64,000 bases of DNA, from assembly GCF_907165205.1 (NCBI RefSeq), contig NC_058198.1, positions 19,529,240 through 19,593,239 on the forward strand, written 5' to 3'. The notes beneath the pieces were generated by a model. The model made no database searches. It had not been told where the DNA came from and worked only from the letters and a program-made list of their open reading frames with translations. Made by a program: the position numbers and the translations under genes. Positions 22,001 through 31,667 of the stretch are shown here, in pieces (position 1 is the first letter of the stretch; each line of letters opens with the position of its first letter). The DNA is from Coccinella septempunctata (lineage: Eukaryota; Arthropoda; Insecta; Coleoptera; Coccinellidae).

Positions 22001-23137
22001 CGAAACTATTTCTTGAGCAAGGCAGCTTCGTCAGAACTCCATCGAGTAGTTTGTGTTGCTGATACATCTACACCGTTAAAGCTACACCAGGATCACTTGG
22101 AAACCGTCGAACACTCTGCAGAAAGTAAAATGCAGAAACTGATTGGCAAACCTTTGCATGGGAGGCACCAGAATGAGGTCAACCATGATTACGTCGACAT
22201 ATCTGCGTCGAACTACTGGCTGACTTCCGGAAGGTTGTTTCCTGAGACAGAGGGCTTCATGCTCGCCATCCAGGATCAGGTGATTCCAACAAGAAATTAC
22301 ATGAGATACATCGCCAAGGATGCCTCAGTGGCGGACGATAGCTGTCGTTATGGCTGTGCGACACATGAAACTATCCAGCACATCACCGGGGGATGTCAGA
22401 AGTTCGCGGGCACGGAGTACAAAAATAGACATGATGCTGTTGCCAAGATTCTTCACCAAGAATTGGCACTAAAACACCAACTTCTAACTTCGAAAAGGAT
22501 TCCTTATTACAATTACCATCCAGATGCTGTGCTGGAAAACGAACATCACAAGCTCTACTGGGATCGCACTGTTCTCACAGACCGGAAAATAACCCACAAT
22601 AGACCAGACCTCATATTGCTCAATAAGGATGAGGACACAGCACTATTCATCGACGTGGCAATTCCAAATAATAACAATCTTCTAGATAGACACACTGAAA
22701 AAATTTCAAAATATAGAGATCTCGAGGAACAAACCAGAAGACAGTGGAAGCTGAAAGATATAAAGACCATCCCTATTGTCATTTCATCTACAGGCCTGAT
22801 ACCGAAGAAACTACTGGAGAACTTGAGAAAACTTCAGTTGGACGAAAATATTTATAAAGTCATGCAGAAAGCGGTACTGCTCGGAACGGCGAGAACTGTA
22901 CGCAAGTACATGGGGAATGCAGAGGAACACCGTCTGCTCCGACAGGAAGTGCGGGTGGAGCAGGAATCCAACCTACAGCAGGAAGCCGAGGAGCGACCCG
23001 AACCCCACCACCACCACGAGCCCGAAAACCTGGAAAGGGCTCCAACAGAGCTTAATCCTTTTGATATCTCAGATATCTGGGATAAGTGAATTTTCCTCTG
23101 GAGAGGAGTGTGAAAGCCGCAAGGCTAAAGTCATAAT
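19058..23137 (+). mobile_element. R4/Dong-like LINE copy B, apparently full length
   Basis: Extends from the TAA repeat through a short 5' UTR with GC-rich inverted segments (about 19086-19140, TGGCCTGCCTGGCAGC and GGCCTGCCAGGTAGCC) to the TAATAA 3' end. It is flanked on the right by the tail of a minus-strand LINE. Copy A (14554-17972) is in opposite orientation about 1.1 kb away. Confidence 0.8.
19283..23089 (+). CDS. R4/Dong-like LINE ORF, copy B, intact
   Basis: One uninterrupted frame of 1268 codons from ATG 19283 (MKMVITRSLGNK); it is open without ATG from 19151. N-terminal half: basic and Gln/Pro-rich, then a Myb-like helix segment around residues 89-150 (MKWTTSMNETIVRIYNSI, EQRVADQYRVI) that may bind DNA. 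RT occupies the middle, with GIFQGDSLSPLWF near 671 and YMDD near 719. The Cys/His motif CRYGCATHETIQHITGGC lies near 1020, and the restriction-like nuclease motif RPDLILLN...FIDVAIP near 1105-1122. All catalytic motifs I can judge are present, so this is the best candidate for an active element in the window. The 3' end near 23137 reads AAAGTCATAATAA, as in copy A. Confidence 0.92.
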   Translation: MKMVITRSLGNKSLPGDRQGMSGAGAGHDSMRDVGGRMLRKRAPAAKQATAPKQQQQPTSPIQLPTRTAEGAAQDIQPVLTQAGLVRKRMKWTTSMNETIVRIYNSITGLGQNTNNYRKRLHEEFCIAYPNVNVTEQRVADQYRVILRNELVPTARIDAIKRELQRPLAMENNTNTSDEVHIPGQQHPEDIDTESPSCKANEPEHQDDREELHRQVDSDMRRYFAELEGTDPLHRVAPPRLNTSKKLSLIIDILNKDVLPEYLQNGSSLEYLHLVFHCAALTTAKTMGAKIRRTNNDGPKLHKLHAPAWQKRLQHKTERLRRDIGRLTEYLNGNRGRKVVKAAKEIMDRNRTHTERETENATAHHCLDTLKQKLSLYAERLRRYKSNYSRKRDNNSFEKSEESFYRSLTSSDGENGKLPPKEAIEQFWTEQLSTKPQFNGDTGWIEDEKSEAIKYEPMQHDMITIEEVKSAIRGLHNWKAPGPDGLQNFWIKKLWIMHDKLTSAINDVIENPERMPVFLTHGTTYLLPKDQRNTEDPSKYRPITCLPTMYKLITSCISNRIHNHCERNNIIAIQQEGCTKDSRGCKEQLIIDSVICNQAFSKRRNLYAAYIDYKKAFDSIPHEWLLTILKIYKVDPNIVKFLKNAMSTWRTSLQMKAADCSITTGPIPIRRGIFQGDSLSPLWFCMALNPLSHRLNSTDYGFSIKSGSRTMMKLNHLLYMDDLKLFASTKKQMQLMLKMVEGFSEDIKMKFGLEKCRLLNITRGKIEDGTFKLKEGAEIEALKEGDTYKYLGIKQARKINQTQMKKELTEEFTRRLRRIMRTGLNSKNLIKAINTYACSALSYSFGIISWTTTDLTALQRKIRTMLTKHHKHHPKSSIERTELPRHLGGRGIVYLSNRMSQEIEGLRNYFLSKAASSELHRVVCVADTSTPLKLHQDHLETVEHSAESKMQKLIGKPLHGRHQNEVNHDYVDISASNYWLTSGRLFPETEGFMLAIQDQVIPTRNYMRYIAKDASVADDSCRYGCATHETIQHITGGCQKFAGTEYKNRHDAVAKILHQELALKHQLLTSKRIPYYNYHPDAVLENEHHKLYWDRTVLTDRKITHNRPDLILLNKDEDTALFIDVAIPNNNNLLDRHTEKISKYRDLEEQTRRQWKLKDIKTIPIVISSTGLIPKKLLENLRKLQLDENIYKVMQKAVLLGTARTVRKYMGNAEEHRLLRQEVRVEQESNLQQEAEERPEPHHHHEPENLERAPTELNPFDISDIWDK

Positions 23138-25710
23138 AAAGGTCTTTATTTCCAACAAATAGAAATCCCAAGGGGAAGTTCACCCAGAGGTGTTCTACCA
23201 CTTATCCCTTGTTACAGTTGAACAATTTGGGCATAAACCATTTATAAAGATAAAATAAAAAACAAAAATGAAAATACATTTCTGAGCATACTCGATAGTT
23301 CTACACTTATCCTCGGAGACTAATTTTTTAAAAACAATTCAGAGACGGCCAAGGAAGTAATTTTTTATGTCAATCCGGAATCGATTTTTGGTGAGCTGTT
23401 TCAGGTGTTCAGGTATATTGTTGTACAGTCTATAAATATTATATCTGAAACTTCTTTGAAAGGTAGATGTTCTGTGCTGGGGACATGACAGTAAATTCCT
23501 ATATCTTATATTGACATTATGAACATCAGCTCTATACCTTAACTTACTAAAGAGATAGGGTGGACATCTCTTGACTACTATTTTGTGATAAGTACAGACA
23601 GCATAACATTCGAAACGAAACTTCATTGGCAGCCAACCCAATTCCTTCAGCTTGTGAGATACGTGATCAAACTTTCTGATACCAAAGATGAACCTCACGC
23701 AACTGTTCTGAACACGTTGAATTCTGCTGAGAGTCTCCTGGTCCAGGCAAAAAGCATAGACAGTAGAGCAGTAGTTAAACCTTGACAGAACCAAAGACTC
23801 ACAAAGCAGTTTTTTTGTGTCGACCGGTAAGTAGGATCTATGAGGGAACATCATTCTAAGAGCCCCATAAGCACCACAAATTACCTTCTCAATATGTTCC
23901 CGGAACCGCAGTGACTCGTCCAAAATCAAACCTAAGTCCCGCGCACTTTCAACGAAATCGATAACACAACCAGAAATAGAAGGCTTGAGCTTATTCTTGA
24001 CAAGCTGTTTATCGTTTCTGGAGCCAAAAGCAAGTGCATATGATTTCCGCGCATTCAAAATCAAACCATGCTTCCTCGCCACGTCACACAAACTACCCAA
24101 ATCCTCATTAAGCATAATTTCCGCAGCTGTCAACTCATCAATGTAGAAATCCAAGAAGAGTTGGAAGTCATCGGCATACATGTGAACCTTGCAGTGATGA
24201 ATGAACTTTATGAATCGGCATGTGTAAACTATGAACAGTAAAGGCCCAAGAATTGAACCTTGCGGGACTCCACTGGCTACGAGCCTGGACCCAGACAGTC
24301 CACCACCCAGCTTCACAAATTGTGAGCGCCCACCGAGATAAGACTCGAAAAGAGCTAGAGCCGGCCCAACCACTCCACAAGACTTCAACAAGGCCAGGAG
24401 AATGTCATGCCTCACAGTATCAAAAGCTCTACTGAAATCGAGCAAAATTAAAGCTGCACACTTGGAGTCATCGAGAGCCTGCAGGATGTCATCGGTAACA
24501 TCAAGAAGAGGGCCAGTTGTGCTATAGCCTGGTCGAAAACCAGACTGAACATCGGGAATTATATTATTACTTTCAAGATAATCCTGAAACTGATCCGACA
24601 TTATCCTCTCCATTAATTTGGACAATCCTGGCAGAATACTTATAGGCCTAAGATCAGACAATCCCATAGGATTTTTATTCTTTGGAATAGGTGTAACAAG
24701 AGCACACTTCCAAGCGGTGGGGAATTTGGAGTTCAACAGGATGCTGTTGAAAATGTTGACAATGTATGGGAGGATATATGGGCAACAGATCTTAATAAAT
24801 GAGATAGAAATGTTATCACAACCTGGCGCACCATTTTTAGATCTTTTTAGATAGTTAAATACTGTTTCTTCATCCACCAGCCGAAAGTTGAACCACCCTG
24901 TACATATAGGATTATTTTTATAATCATCAATAACCGAAGGGTCACTAATGCCAGCTGAGAAATTCAGGAAGTGATCATTTACTACATCTGGATCAGGAAA
25001 CTTGCCTTCAATACCAACATGCGAATTATCCGATATCCCCAAAGACCTAAGTTCCCTCCACTGATTTTTACTCGAAGTATTCATTGCAACATGCCGAAAA
25101 TATTCACGCTTCTTTTGCGTTATTGTTCTGTTCACCGCATTCCTCAGACGTTTATACGCGTTCCACGACTCTTCCGTCCTGACTCTCCTATACGTGCCCC
25201 ACGCCCTATCCCTACTCCTCATCATCCCTCCAATCTCGTCAGTCAACCACGGCGCGCGCCTCTTCGAAATTCGAATCGTTCTCAAAGGAAAATGTTTATC
25301 AAACAATTCTGACAAAGTCTTCGAAAAAAGATCAACCTTCGCATCTACATCGTCAGTATAAAGTATTCTCCATAGATCAGAATTAATCAAATCATCGAAC
25401 AATAATTGTTCGTTAAAATATCGAACATCCCTTATCTGGAAAGTACGCGGCTCAACTCGAGGCTTCACAACCCCCAACCTACAACCGATGCACAAATGAA
25501 AAGAAAAATCTGAAGGACAAGTAAAAGTGGAATCAATGGCAGCCCCACCACTGCACAGAATGACATCAATAAGAGTTTTAGAGGAAGCTGTTATATGAGT
25601 GGGTTCCCGAATTAGTTGTTTGATACCTATGGAAGAAAGCATAGTGCTGAAATACTTCACAGAAGGTGAATTTTTCTCAAGGAAATTAATGTTCACATCA
25701 CCAACACAGA
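23138..25710 (-). CDS. Jockey-like LINE ORF2, RT part (left portion of split element)
   Basis: The minus frame ends at 23339 and is open back to 25710. It carries the end of the endonuclease (VCVGDVNINFLE; SFHLCIG where the SDH motif is normally found). A linker with SKRRAPWLTDEI follows, and then RT with NGAPGCDNISISFIK, DLRPISILPGLSKLMERI, LLDFSRAFDTVRHDILL, SGVPQGSILGPLLFIVY and the catalytic HMYADDFQLF. The C-terminal domain is present with LSRFNYCSTVYAFCLDQ. The 3' UTR runs to about 23138, ending GGAAATAAAGACCTTTATT on the minus strand. The ORF is interrupted only at 25710 by a DNA element; removal of that element and one target copy restores CPIVICVGDVNINF. RT residues look intact. Confidence 0.9.
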
Positions 25711-25726
25711 CGAGGGGTGAACCGGT

Positions 25727-25905
25727 CGTGAATTGTGGTGTACAAATTGCAGGAATTGTCATGAATTGAATTGAATTGCCAAGAATTGTTGAGAATTGTC
25801 ATGAATTGCCAGGAATTGTGGTGAATTGTCAAGAATTGTCGTGAATTGCCAAGAATTGTGTGAATTGTCAGGAATTGTTGAGAATTGTCGTGAATTGTGG
25901 AGAAT
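25727..25905 (+). repeat. GAATTG-type minisatellite, left subterminal array
   Basis: Irregular tandem units of 8-14 bp of the form (TGTCR)TGAATTGYC(AAG)AATTG. The array begins next to the left TIR with GAATTGTGGTGTACAA, which also occurs in the same orientation beside the right TIR. Confidence 0.85.
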
Positions 25906-28378
25906 GGGCTATTTTTCTAAATTTCAAAATCTAAGAATTTTTATAACTCAAATACATATATGGAAATTTATTTTTTTAGAATTTTAACACATTGCATTCG
26001 GTCGAAAATTGTTATTTCAGAAGAGCTCTCTTATAGAACATGGATATGTTCTAAGGTATAGAATTCAGAAATTTGTTTTTGTAATATGTGGATATTTCGG
26101 TGGATATGGAATTCTATATTTTCTTGATCGGTTTCACTGGTGTCGAATTGACAAAAATTACTAGACTGTAGTAAGGGCATTCTACGTTACACGCTTTTAC
26201 ACAATCGAATGTTTATTAAGTTTCGAAACGTGTATATCTGAATTTTGAAGCGAATCTCTTACGTGTTGGATAACTAATGGGAATGGGTTTCCATAAATAA
26301 TTTGAATTCGATTTTGGAGTTTTAGGAAACTTGCCCATCGTCGTAAATTATAAGGAATCGTTCTGAACTATTAATTTCCGTGAATTGTTCGAAAATTCTC
26401 ATGAATTGTCTGGAATTGTCATGAATTGCAATGCATTTTCTAATTGTTGGGCGATTCGCTGTCTTGCAATTCACAGGTGTCCAACCTGTCCAACTATTAG
26501 GAAGCAGAAAGGGAGGTTTGCACATGTATATGGACATGTATATAGTCATATTCATGTAGACATGTATATAGTCGCATGCCGGCGCAATAGTGCAAACTCC
26601 GAGTTTAATTTCTGTATTCTGTGATTTGAATTAAAGTGATATAAGATTGAGCAGGTAAGAATTATACAACATCTAATTTTTTCATTATTTCTTATTGATA
26701 CACAATAATTTCCTACGGGTGTGAAGCCAGGTTTCTTTCATCCACAGTTACAATCTGTCAAACGCCGCGCTCTAAGGATAACTGTATTGTTCAGTATACA
26801 ATTCTTACAGTTCTGAAAAAGATATTAAAGCTCGTTTTAGGATTTGAGTTTCTCTTGGAAAAAGAATGAGATATGGTGCAATCGGATATTATTCATACCT
26901 TGATTTATACCAAAGAAAATCATTAAAGCTCATTGTCAGCCCGCACGGGGGGCCTGGAGGGATTCAAAGTTAAAAATTTCAAATTTTCTCGAGACATGTG
27001 CATTCTTGAGAAGATAGTAAATTGGTTCGATATAACATTTTACATCATGAACAGTCATCAAAACACTTTGTTAACCTGTACAGGGACTATTCACCAACAA
27101 TATTGGTGAATATTGGTCCCGATCTCTTTGCGTTCAATAGCAGGTACCTGAAACGATTCCTTTGGTTGAAACCGTTTTATTACTCTGTTGGGAATAACCC
27201 ATTAAAATCATTGTTAAGAACGGGCGTTCTTTCTTCAATGCATATCATATAATTTTGGTTATTTCAACCTCATTTTTAACACTTTTATAATTTCTGAGAA
27301 GATGTTAATTCGAAATGTCGGTCTATATCGGTATATCGATTGCAATAATGTCAATTATGTATATATTCACAGCTTCTTCCCTCTCAACCTGACAAAGATC
27401 ATTCGGAGGTTCATCTAAGACTTGGAGATTCGCTTGGAGTCTCTCCAAGTATAAAAAAAAATTATTTGAAACATTTGTCTAATGTTTCAAATAATATATA
27501 AATAATAATATTAATAATTGTTTTCAGCACTCAAAAAGTAGACATAGATATTTCAGCACGTGTGTCGAATCTCTTGATGGTTATTCTGTAAGCTCTTTGT
27601 TATTCCATATAAATTGAACGAACAACATTTGTGAGAACACAATCTTGATTTCAACGCACCATGTTTCTGAAACCTGGTAAGTTGTGTTATTATTTTGTAG
27701 TACTTCACATACTTTCATAAAATTCCATAAAATAACTCGACATGTTGATGTATGATTTAAAATTAATAGCTTGCACAGTAACCATTTTTTTCAACTACCC
27801 GATCAATTTGCGTTTGATAGAAGGTACTGATTCAAAAGATTCCGCCTAGAAGTATTTCTTCGCTTCATAAAATTTTATAACTCAATTTGGAAAAACCTAC
27901 AAAAATTGTCGTTACGAACGGGTACGCTCTGTTGTATTCAATATTAGGGTTGCCCATTTTGACCAAAAAGATTTTATGCACAGAATAACTCTAGAGCCAT
28001 TTGCTGAGGGAATTTTAAAAAATTTACCTGAAAGTATTTTTTCGGATCATACAATTTTATACCTCAATTTTCAAAATTGTCGTTATGGAAGGGAATGCTC
28101 TTATCCTAAATTAGGTCGTTTTCACAACATTTTATTCAGTTGAATTTCAAAGTTGTTTGAATCTGCCTATATAACTATGTTGATGAGAGGAGGTTAATAG
28201 TACATCAAACAATGAAGTATAGGATATCCATGGATAGAAGCAATTTCTGTAAGCTAGCCTCAGTTAGCCTTAACTACTATCTGGCTATATCTATAAGACA
28301 TATTATTGAGTGGTTTCAGAGCTCTCATAGTGTGATGTGAAGAAAATCCCCAAAATATATATTAAAAAAAAAAACATT
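25906..28378. other. AT-rich interior of the 2.9 kb element
   Basis: No supported gene. A further small GAATTG cluster lies at about 26375-26435. Three diverged copies of a roughly 150-bp segment (around 27115-27235, 27800-27935 and 27990-28105) share the order GATC/TTTGCGTT, TCATA.AATTTTATA, CTCAATTT and AAAATTGTCGTTA.G.A.GGG. They may be relics of an internal repeat. Confidence 0.5.
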
Positions 28379-28570
28379 ACTATGAATTGTATTGAATTGT
28401 CATGAATTGTATTGAATTGTCATGAATTGTATTGAATTGCCATGAATTGTATTGAATTGTCTGTGAATTGCCGTGAATTGCCATGAATTTTCTTGAATTG
28501 TGTGAATTGTTGAATTGTCTGAATTGTTTTATATGCTTTTATAGGAATTGCGTGAATTGTCTGAATTGTG
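28379..28570 (+). repeat. GAATTG-type minisatellite, right subterminal array
   Basis: More regular than the left array: repeats alternate TGTATTGAATTG and TGTCATGAATTG, then degenerate toward the TIR. It shares GAATTGTGGTGTACAA with the left array in direct orientation. Confidence 0.85.
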
Positions 28571-28612
28571 GTGTACAACATTTTCATGACCGGTTCACCC
28601 CTCGAACACAGA

Positions 28613-29024
28613 TAACAATTGGACAAAGTAATAAACAGTAATTTAAACTAATCTCAAGGGCATCAACAAAAAACCTGTATGGTATTTGTGGCGGATTGTA
28701 TACAACACCGACAATAAAATATTTACCCTTATGCCTAATTTTTATGAATAGTTGTTCAACATTGGAAGTATTGGGCACATCAATAATTTCGAACTGAAGT
28801 TTACTATTTACATACATCAAAACCCCACCACCCCTAGCCCCTGTATTTCTGTCTCGTCTAACTACATCATAATTGGATAACCTTAAATTACAAGAATCTA
28901 CAGAATTATTCAACCATGTCTCCGAAAGGCCTAAAACATCAAATTTATTCTGCTCGTTGAAAAGTTTTAATTCGCCCAATTTAGGCAGTAAAGACTGCAC
29001 ATTCACATGACCCAAAGTAAACAT
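28613..29024 (-). CDS. Jockey-like LINE ORF2, endonuclease N-terminal part (right portion of split element)
   Basis: This is the 5' part of the ORF continued at 25702-23339. It starts MFTLGHVNVQSLLPKLGEL, with the N-terminal endonuclease motif HVNVQSLLPK, then LGLSETWLN, RRDRNTGARGGGVLMY and FIVGVVYNPP. It runs to CPIVICV, where the 2.9 kb element is inserted. ATG 29024 fits the usual start just upstream of the first nuclease motif. No stops are seen. No ORF1 is found upstream within the next 1 kb, so the element is either 5' truncated or joined to foreign DNA near 29.1-29.3 kb. Confidence 0.85.
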
Positions 29025-30160
29025 AAACCCACAAATTCGCTAAAAAGCAATAGGTGCTCGATTTATGTTTCCGCTTGAACAGGAGAGTATAACTCCTACA
29101 TGACATCCAGTACCGTTTCAATTTCTAAGTTCTCTCATCTTTCCTTATACAAATCCAAGCTAGGTCGGCCAGCTGCACGACCGCTCCAAGTTATGGCACT
29201 ACGTAACACCTACGACGCACGACGTTACCACGCAGTAGAACGGTACAATACCCCGATATTCAGTGTAAGGCCTTTTTCTCCGGTATCTCAAGCGCCAGCT
29301 ATTCTTTAAAGGGAAAATAGCAAACCTACCCTGGTAGCTCCAAGCCGAAGACAAGGTTCGGTGTTATCTGAGGTGTTAGCGATAACGAGTGAAAGTCAGA
29401 ATCGGATTTCACAATTTTATTCGTTGCCTCGTGGTAAGAAATACAATCGGCACAATTATTATCGTTTCGGTCGAGTGAAAATCGTAATACAATAGAATAA
29501 GAGTTTACTTTTCAACACTAAGGAGGTTTCCCTCGGAATCATATACAAGTACACAAAATGGTGGATTCGCGGAATGAAACGGACGGAAAGAAAGAAAAAG
29601 GGGGGATCCGATCTCAAACGTATCGCGGATGTTATAAACTCGGTCGCCAGCCAGAACCAAAGAACCCTGAGCGGGCACGATAATTGGGGCTCAGTTCCAA
29701 ACTACGGGACTGTAAGAAACTTACAGCACCGATAGAGAAAGGGTACAAGCTGGGTGACCACGCGGGTTTAATCCAGAGATTTCCCCCAACGCGGAGAAAG
29801 GAAACCGGGTGACCACGTTAGTTTCCGCCTCTGACGGACTTAAGCTACGGTTTCCTCGGACAGTCCGTCGACCGTTGCGTCCAGATCGTCAACCGTCGAG
29901 GATAGCGATTTCCGCCCGAAGTGGTTTGCTAGAATTAGGTAGAAATTAGTTCGTCGGCTACATTTGTGTGCGGAGCGGTTGATTTTGTCAGTGAAAATAA
30001 CACAAAAGGAGAAACATTTGAAAATGGACCCAGTAAAATGTATTGTAATGTTATTGTTGAAAGAAGAAGAAGAATAACTAGTGATGACAACCCTCAAAGA
30101 TTCGAATAAGGAATAATGAATTATTTTTGAGACGTTATACAAAAAGAAAAACGGTCCCCT
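29025..30160. other. Unassigned repeat-rich DNA left of LINE insertion
   Basis: No supported gene. The first 250 bp may be LINE 5' UTR. On the minus strand an AATAAA near 29420 and downstream sequence ending GATAACACC resemble an LTR R-U5 end, but no second LTR or PBS is convincing. Around 29750-29840 a GGGTGACCACG module occurs twice, followed by GTTTCCTCGGACAGTCCGTC. Related copies of both lie beyond the LINE insertion. Confidence 0.4.
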
Positions 30161-30824
30161 AGTAATACATCGGCCTTTTTCATAGTGTTGCGGTGTATGG
30201 GATAGTTGGCTGGGGTGGTTTGTATGATAGTTCACTTAAACCCTTGATCCGGCTCCAGAGACGGATTTTAAAGATTATTGGAGTTGATGAAAGTGATCCT
30301 GATAGACCACTTGAGATAAGACAAGTGTTCGTCATGAAGTCTATTACCAGACACTATAGCGAGCTCAGGAATGAATTCAACAACTGCCCTACTAATACCA
30401 GGCATAGAAGTGTTGAACTGCCTAGACAAAAACTGAAGATAGGTCAAAGAAGCTCCTCTTATTACGCCAAAGTTTATTATAATAAACTCCCTAACAATTT
30501 GAAGTCGATGGTTGGTGTTGGTGACAGCCTAAAGAAGAATTTAAGGGAAGCGATAAAAACTATGAAAGTAACATGATTTCTCAGAAAAATTGTATTTTTT
30601 GTTGTTGATTATTTTAAATGTCATAGCTTATCTTTTGTTGTTTTAGAGATGTGTTTAGTTTTGTGATGGTTGGGAGGTCAAGTGATTTTTCTTGAATGGA
30701 AAATAATTGTGTTTTCTTTTTTTTGGGACCACCCATGTACAGGCATTTATGCCTCCTTTGAGTCCTTCATTTATTGTAATTTTTGGAGGAATTTTGGTCA
30801 ATAAAGTAAAGTAAAGTAATACAT
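30161..30824 (+). mobile_element. 5'-truncated LINE with 10-bp TSD
   Basis: A 644-bp LINE 3' end (30171-30814) is flanked by AGTAATACAT at 30161-30170 and 30815-30824. The reading frame at 30193-30576 encodes a post-RT C-terminal domain: GIVGWGGLYDSSLKPLIRLQ, RRILKIIGVDES and ARVYYNKLP-like AKVYYNKLPNNLKSM. The 3' UTR ends AATAAAGTAAAGTAA, a short AAGTA tail. There is no catalytic RT box. Family Jockey/CR1-like. Confidence 0.85.
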
Positions 30825-31640
30825 TGGTTAGATAAAATCGTCGAAACGCAGCGGTTGGCGGCCTGGACACGACGGTCGACGGGCTGTCCGAGGAAACCGT
30901 AGGTAGGGTAAAGGGGTGCACAAACTGGTTACCACGTTGGTTTCCGCTTCTGACGTGTTTGCACGCCGGCCAGAAACTTTCCCCAACGCAGTGAAGGGGA
31001 AAAGGGTAAGGTTAGACAACGGGTTGAAACTGAGGTTCCCAAATAAAATACAGAAGGCTATCTTACCTCTGAACTCGGTAACGGATGATGGTTTTGGATG
31101 GTCTGTCTGGTTCCTGACGGCCCGTCGACACTAAAAACTGTACGGCGGATATTCGCGAAAAAAATTAACGAACAAGAAGCAAAAAAAAAGATTAATCCAT
31201 CAGTCGGCGTTACACTATTCGGCGGCGAAGAAAACTGCACACGCATTCAACTCGCTGCGAATCGTACCAATTTTCACTCAAGCGGCGAACTATATCAATT
31301 CAATTCAAGCGGCGGACTATGCGAAATTAATTACGAACTTATTTCATTCAACGAATTATACCAATTAATTGACCAGCGGGGGCACATCTGATTTTATATC
31401 GGCCGGGGGGGATGCAGTAACGGGATGTGCCTCAGATGTCAAAAATCGGTAATATTCGCGTCAATGAAGAGCTGTTTATCGGTGCCGGCAGAAAAAACTC
31501 GGTTATCTGTGCGTCGTATGAGTGGGACGTGTATCTGTGCAGCTCAAGAAGTAACGGTCTAATACAACTGAATCTAATTTCCAAAAATTGCATCATCATT
31601 ATTAAACTCACATCTGAATATTGTATTGTTTTTCAAAAAA
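30825..31640 (+). other. Repeat-rich DNA and 5' UTR of the following LINE
   Basis: At 30848-30903 lies an inverted, roughly 80% similar copy of 29848-29900. At about 30920-30960 there is a direct copy of the TTACCACGTTGGTTTCCGC-type module at 29800. From about 31060 the sequence is probably the 5' UTR of the LINE whose ORF1 starts near 31668. No gene is supported. Confidence 0.4.
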
Positions 31641-31667
31641 ATAAAAATAAATATGAGTAATTAGTGC

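Larger units (their letters stand above)
25711..28604. mobile_element. Non-autonomous DNA transposon with 17-bp TIRs and 8-bp TSD, nested in LINE
   Basis: The 2894-bp insertion starts CGAGGGGTGAACCGGTC and ends GACCGGTTCACCCCTCG, a perfect 17-bp inverted repeat; similarity extends to about 22 bp with one mismatch. It is flanked by AACACAGA at 25703-25710 and 28605-28612, an 8-bp duplication of LINE sequence. Excision restores the LINE endonuclease frame, which fixes the borders to the base. Both subterminal regions are arrays of GAATTG-containing units. The interior is AT-rich and I find no transposase or ORF above 80 codons with a domain. An 8-bp TSD is used by hAT, P, Merlin and Sola1 elements among others, and the ends do not clearly match any of these, so the superfamily is open. 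Confidence 0.88.

Noticed and set aside
23160..25310. Several plus-strand ORFs opposite the LINE RT
   Set aside because: All are antisense shadows of the long RT frame.
26322..26624. Short ORFs on both strands within the 2.9 kb element
   Set aside because: They arise from GAATTG repeats and lack recognisable domains.
29300..29480. Solo LTR in minus orientation
   Set aside because: AATAAA and an end-like sequence are present, but no TG start, target duplication or partner LTR could be identified.
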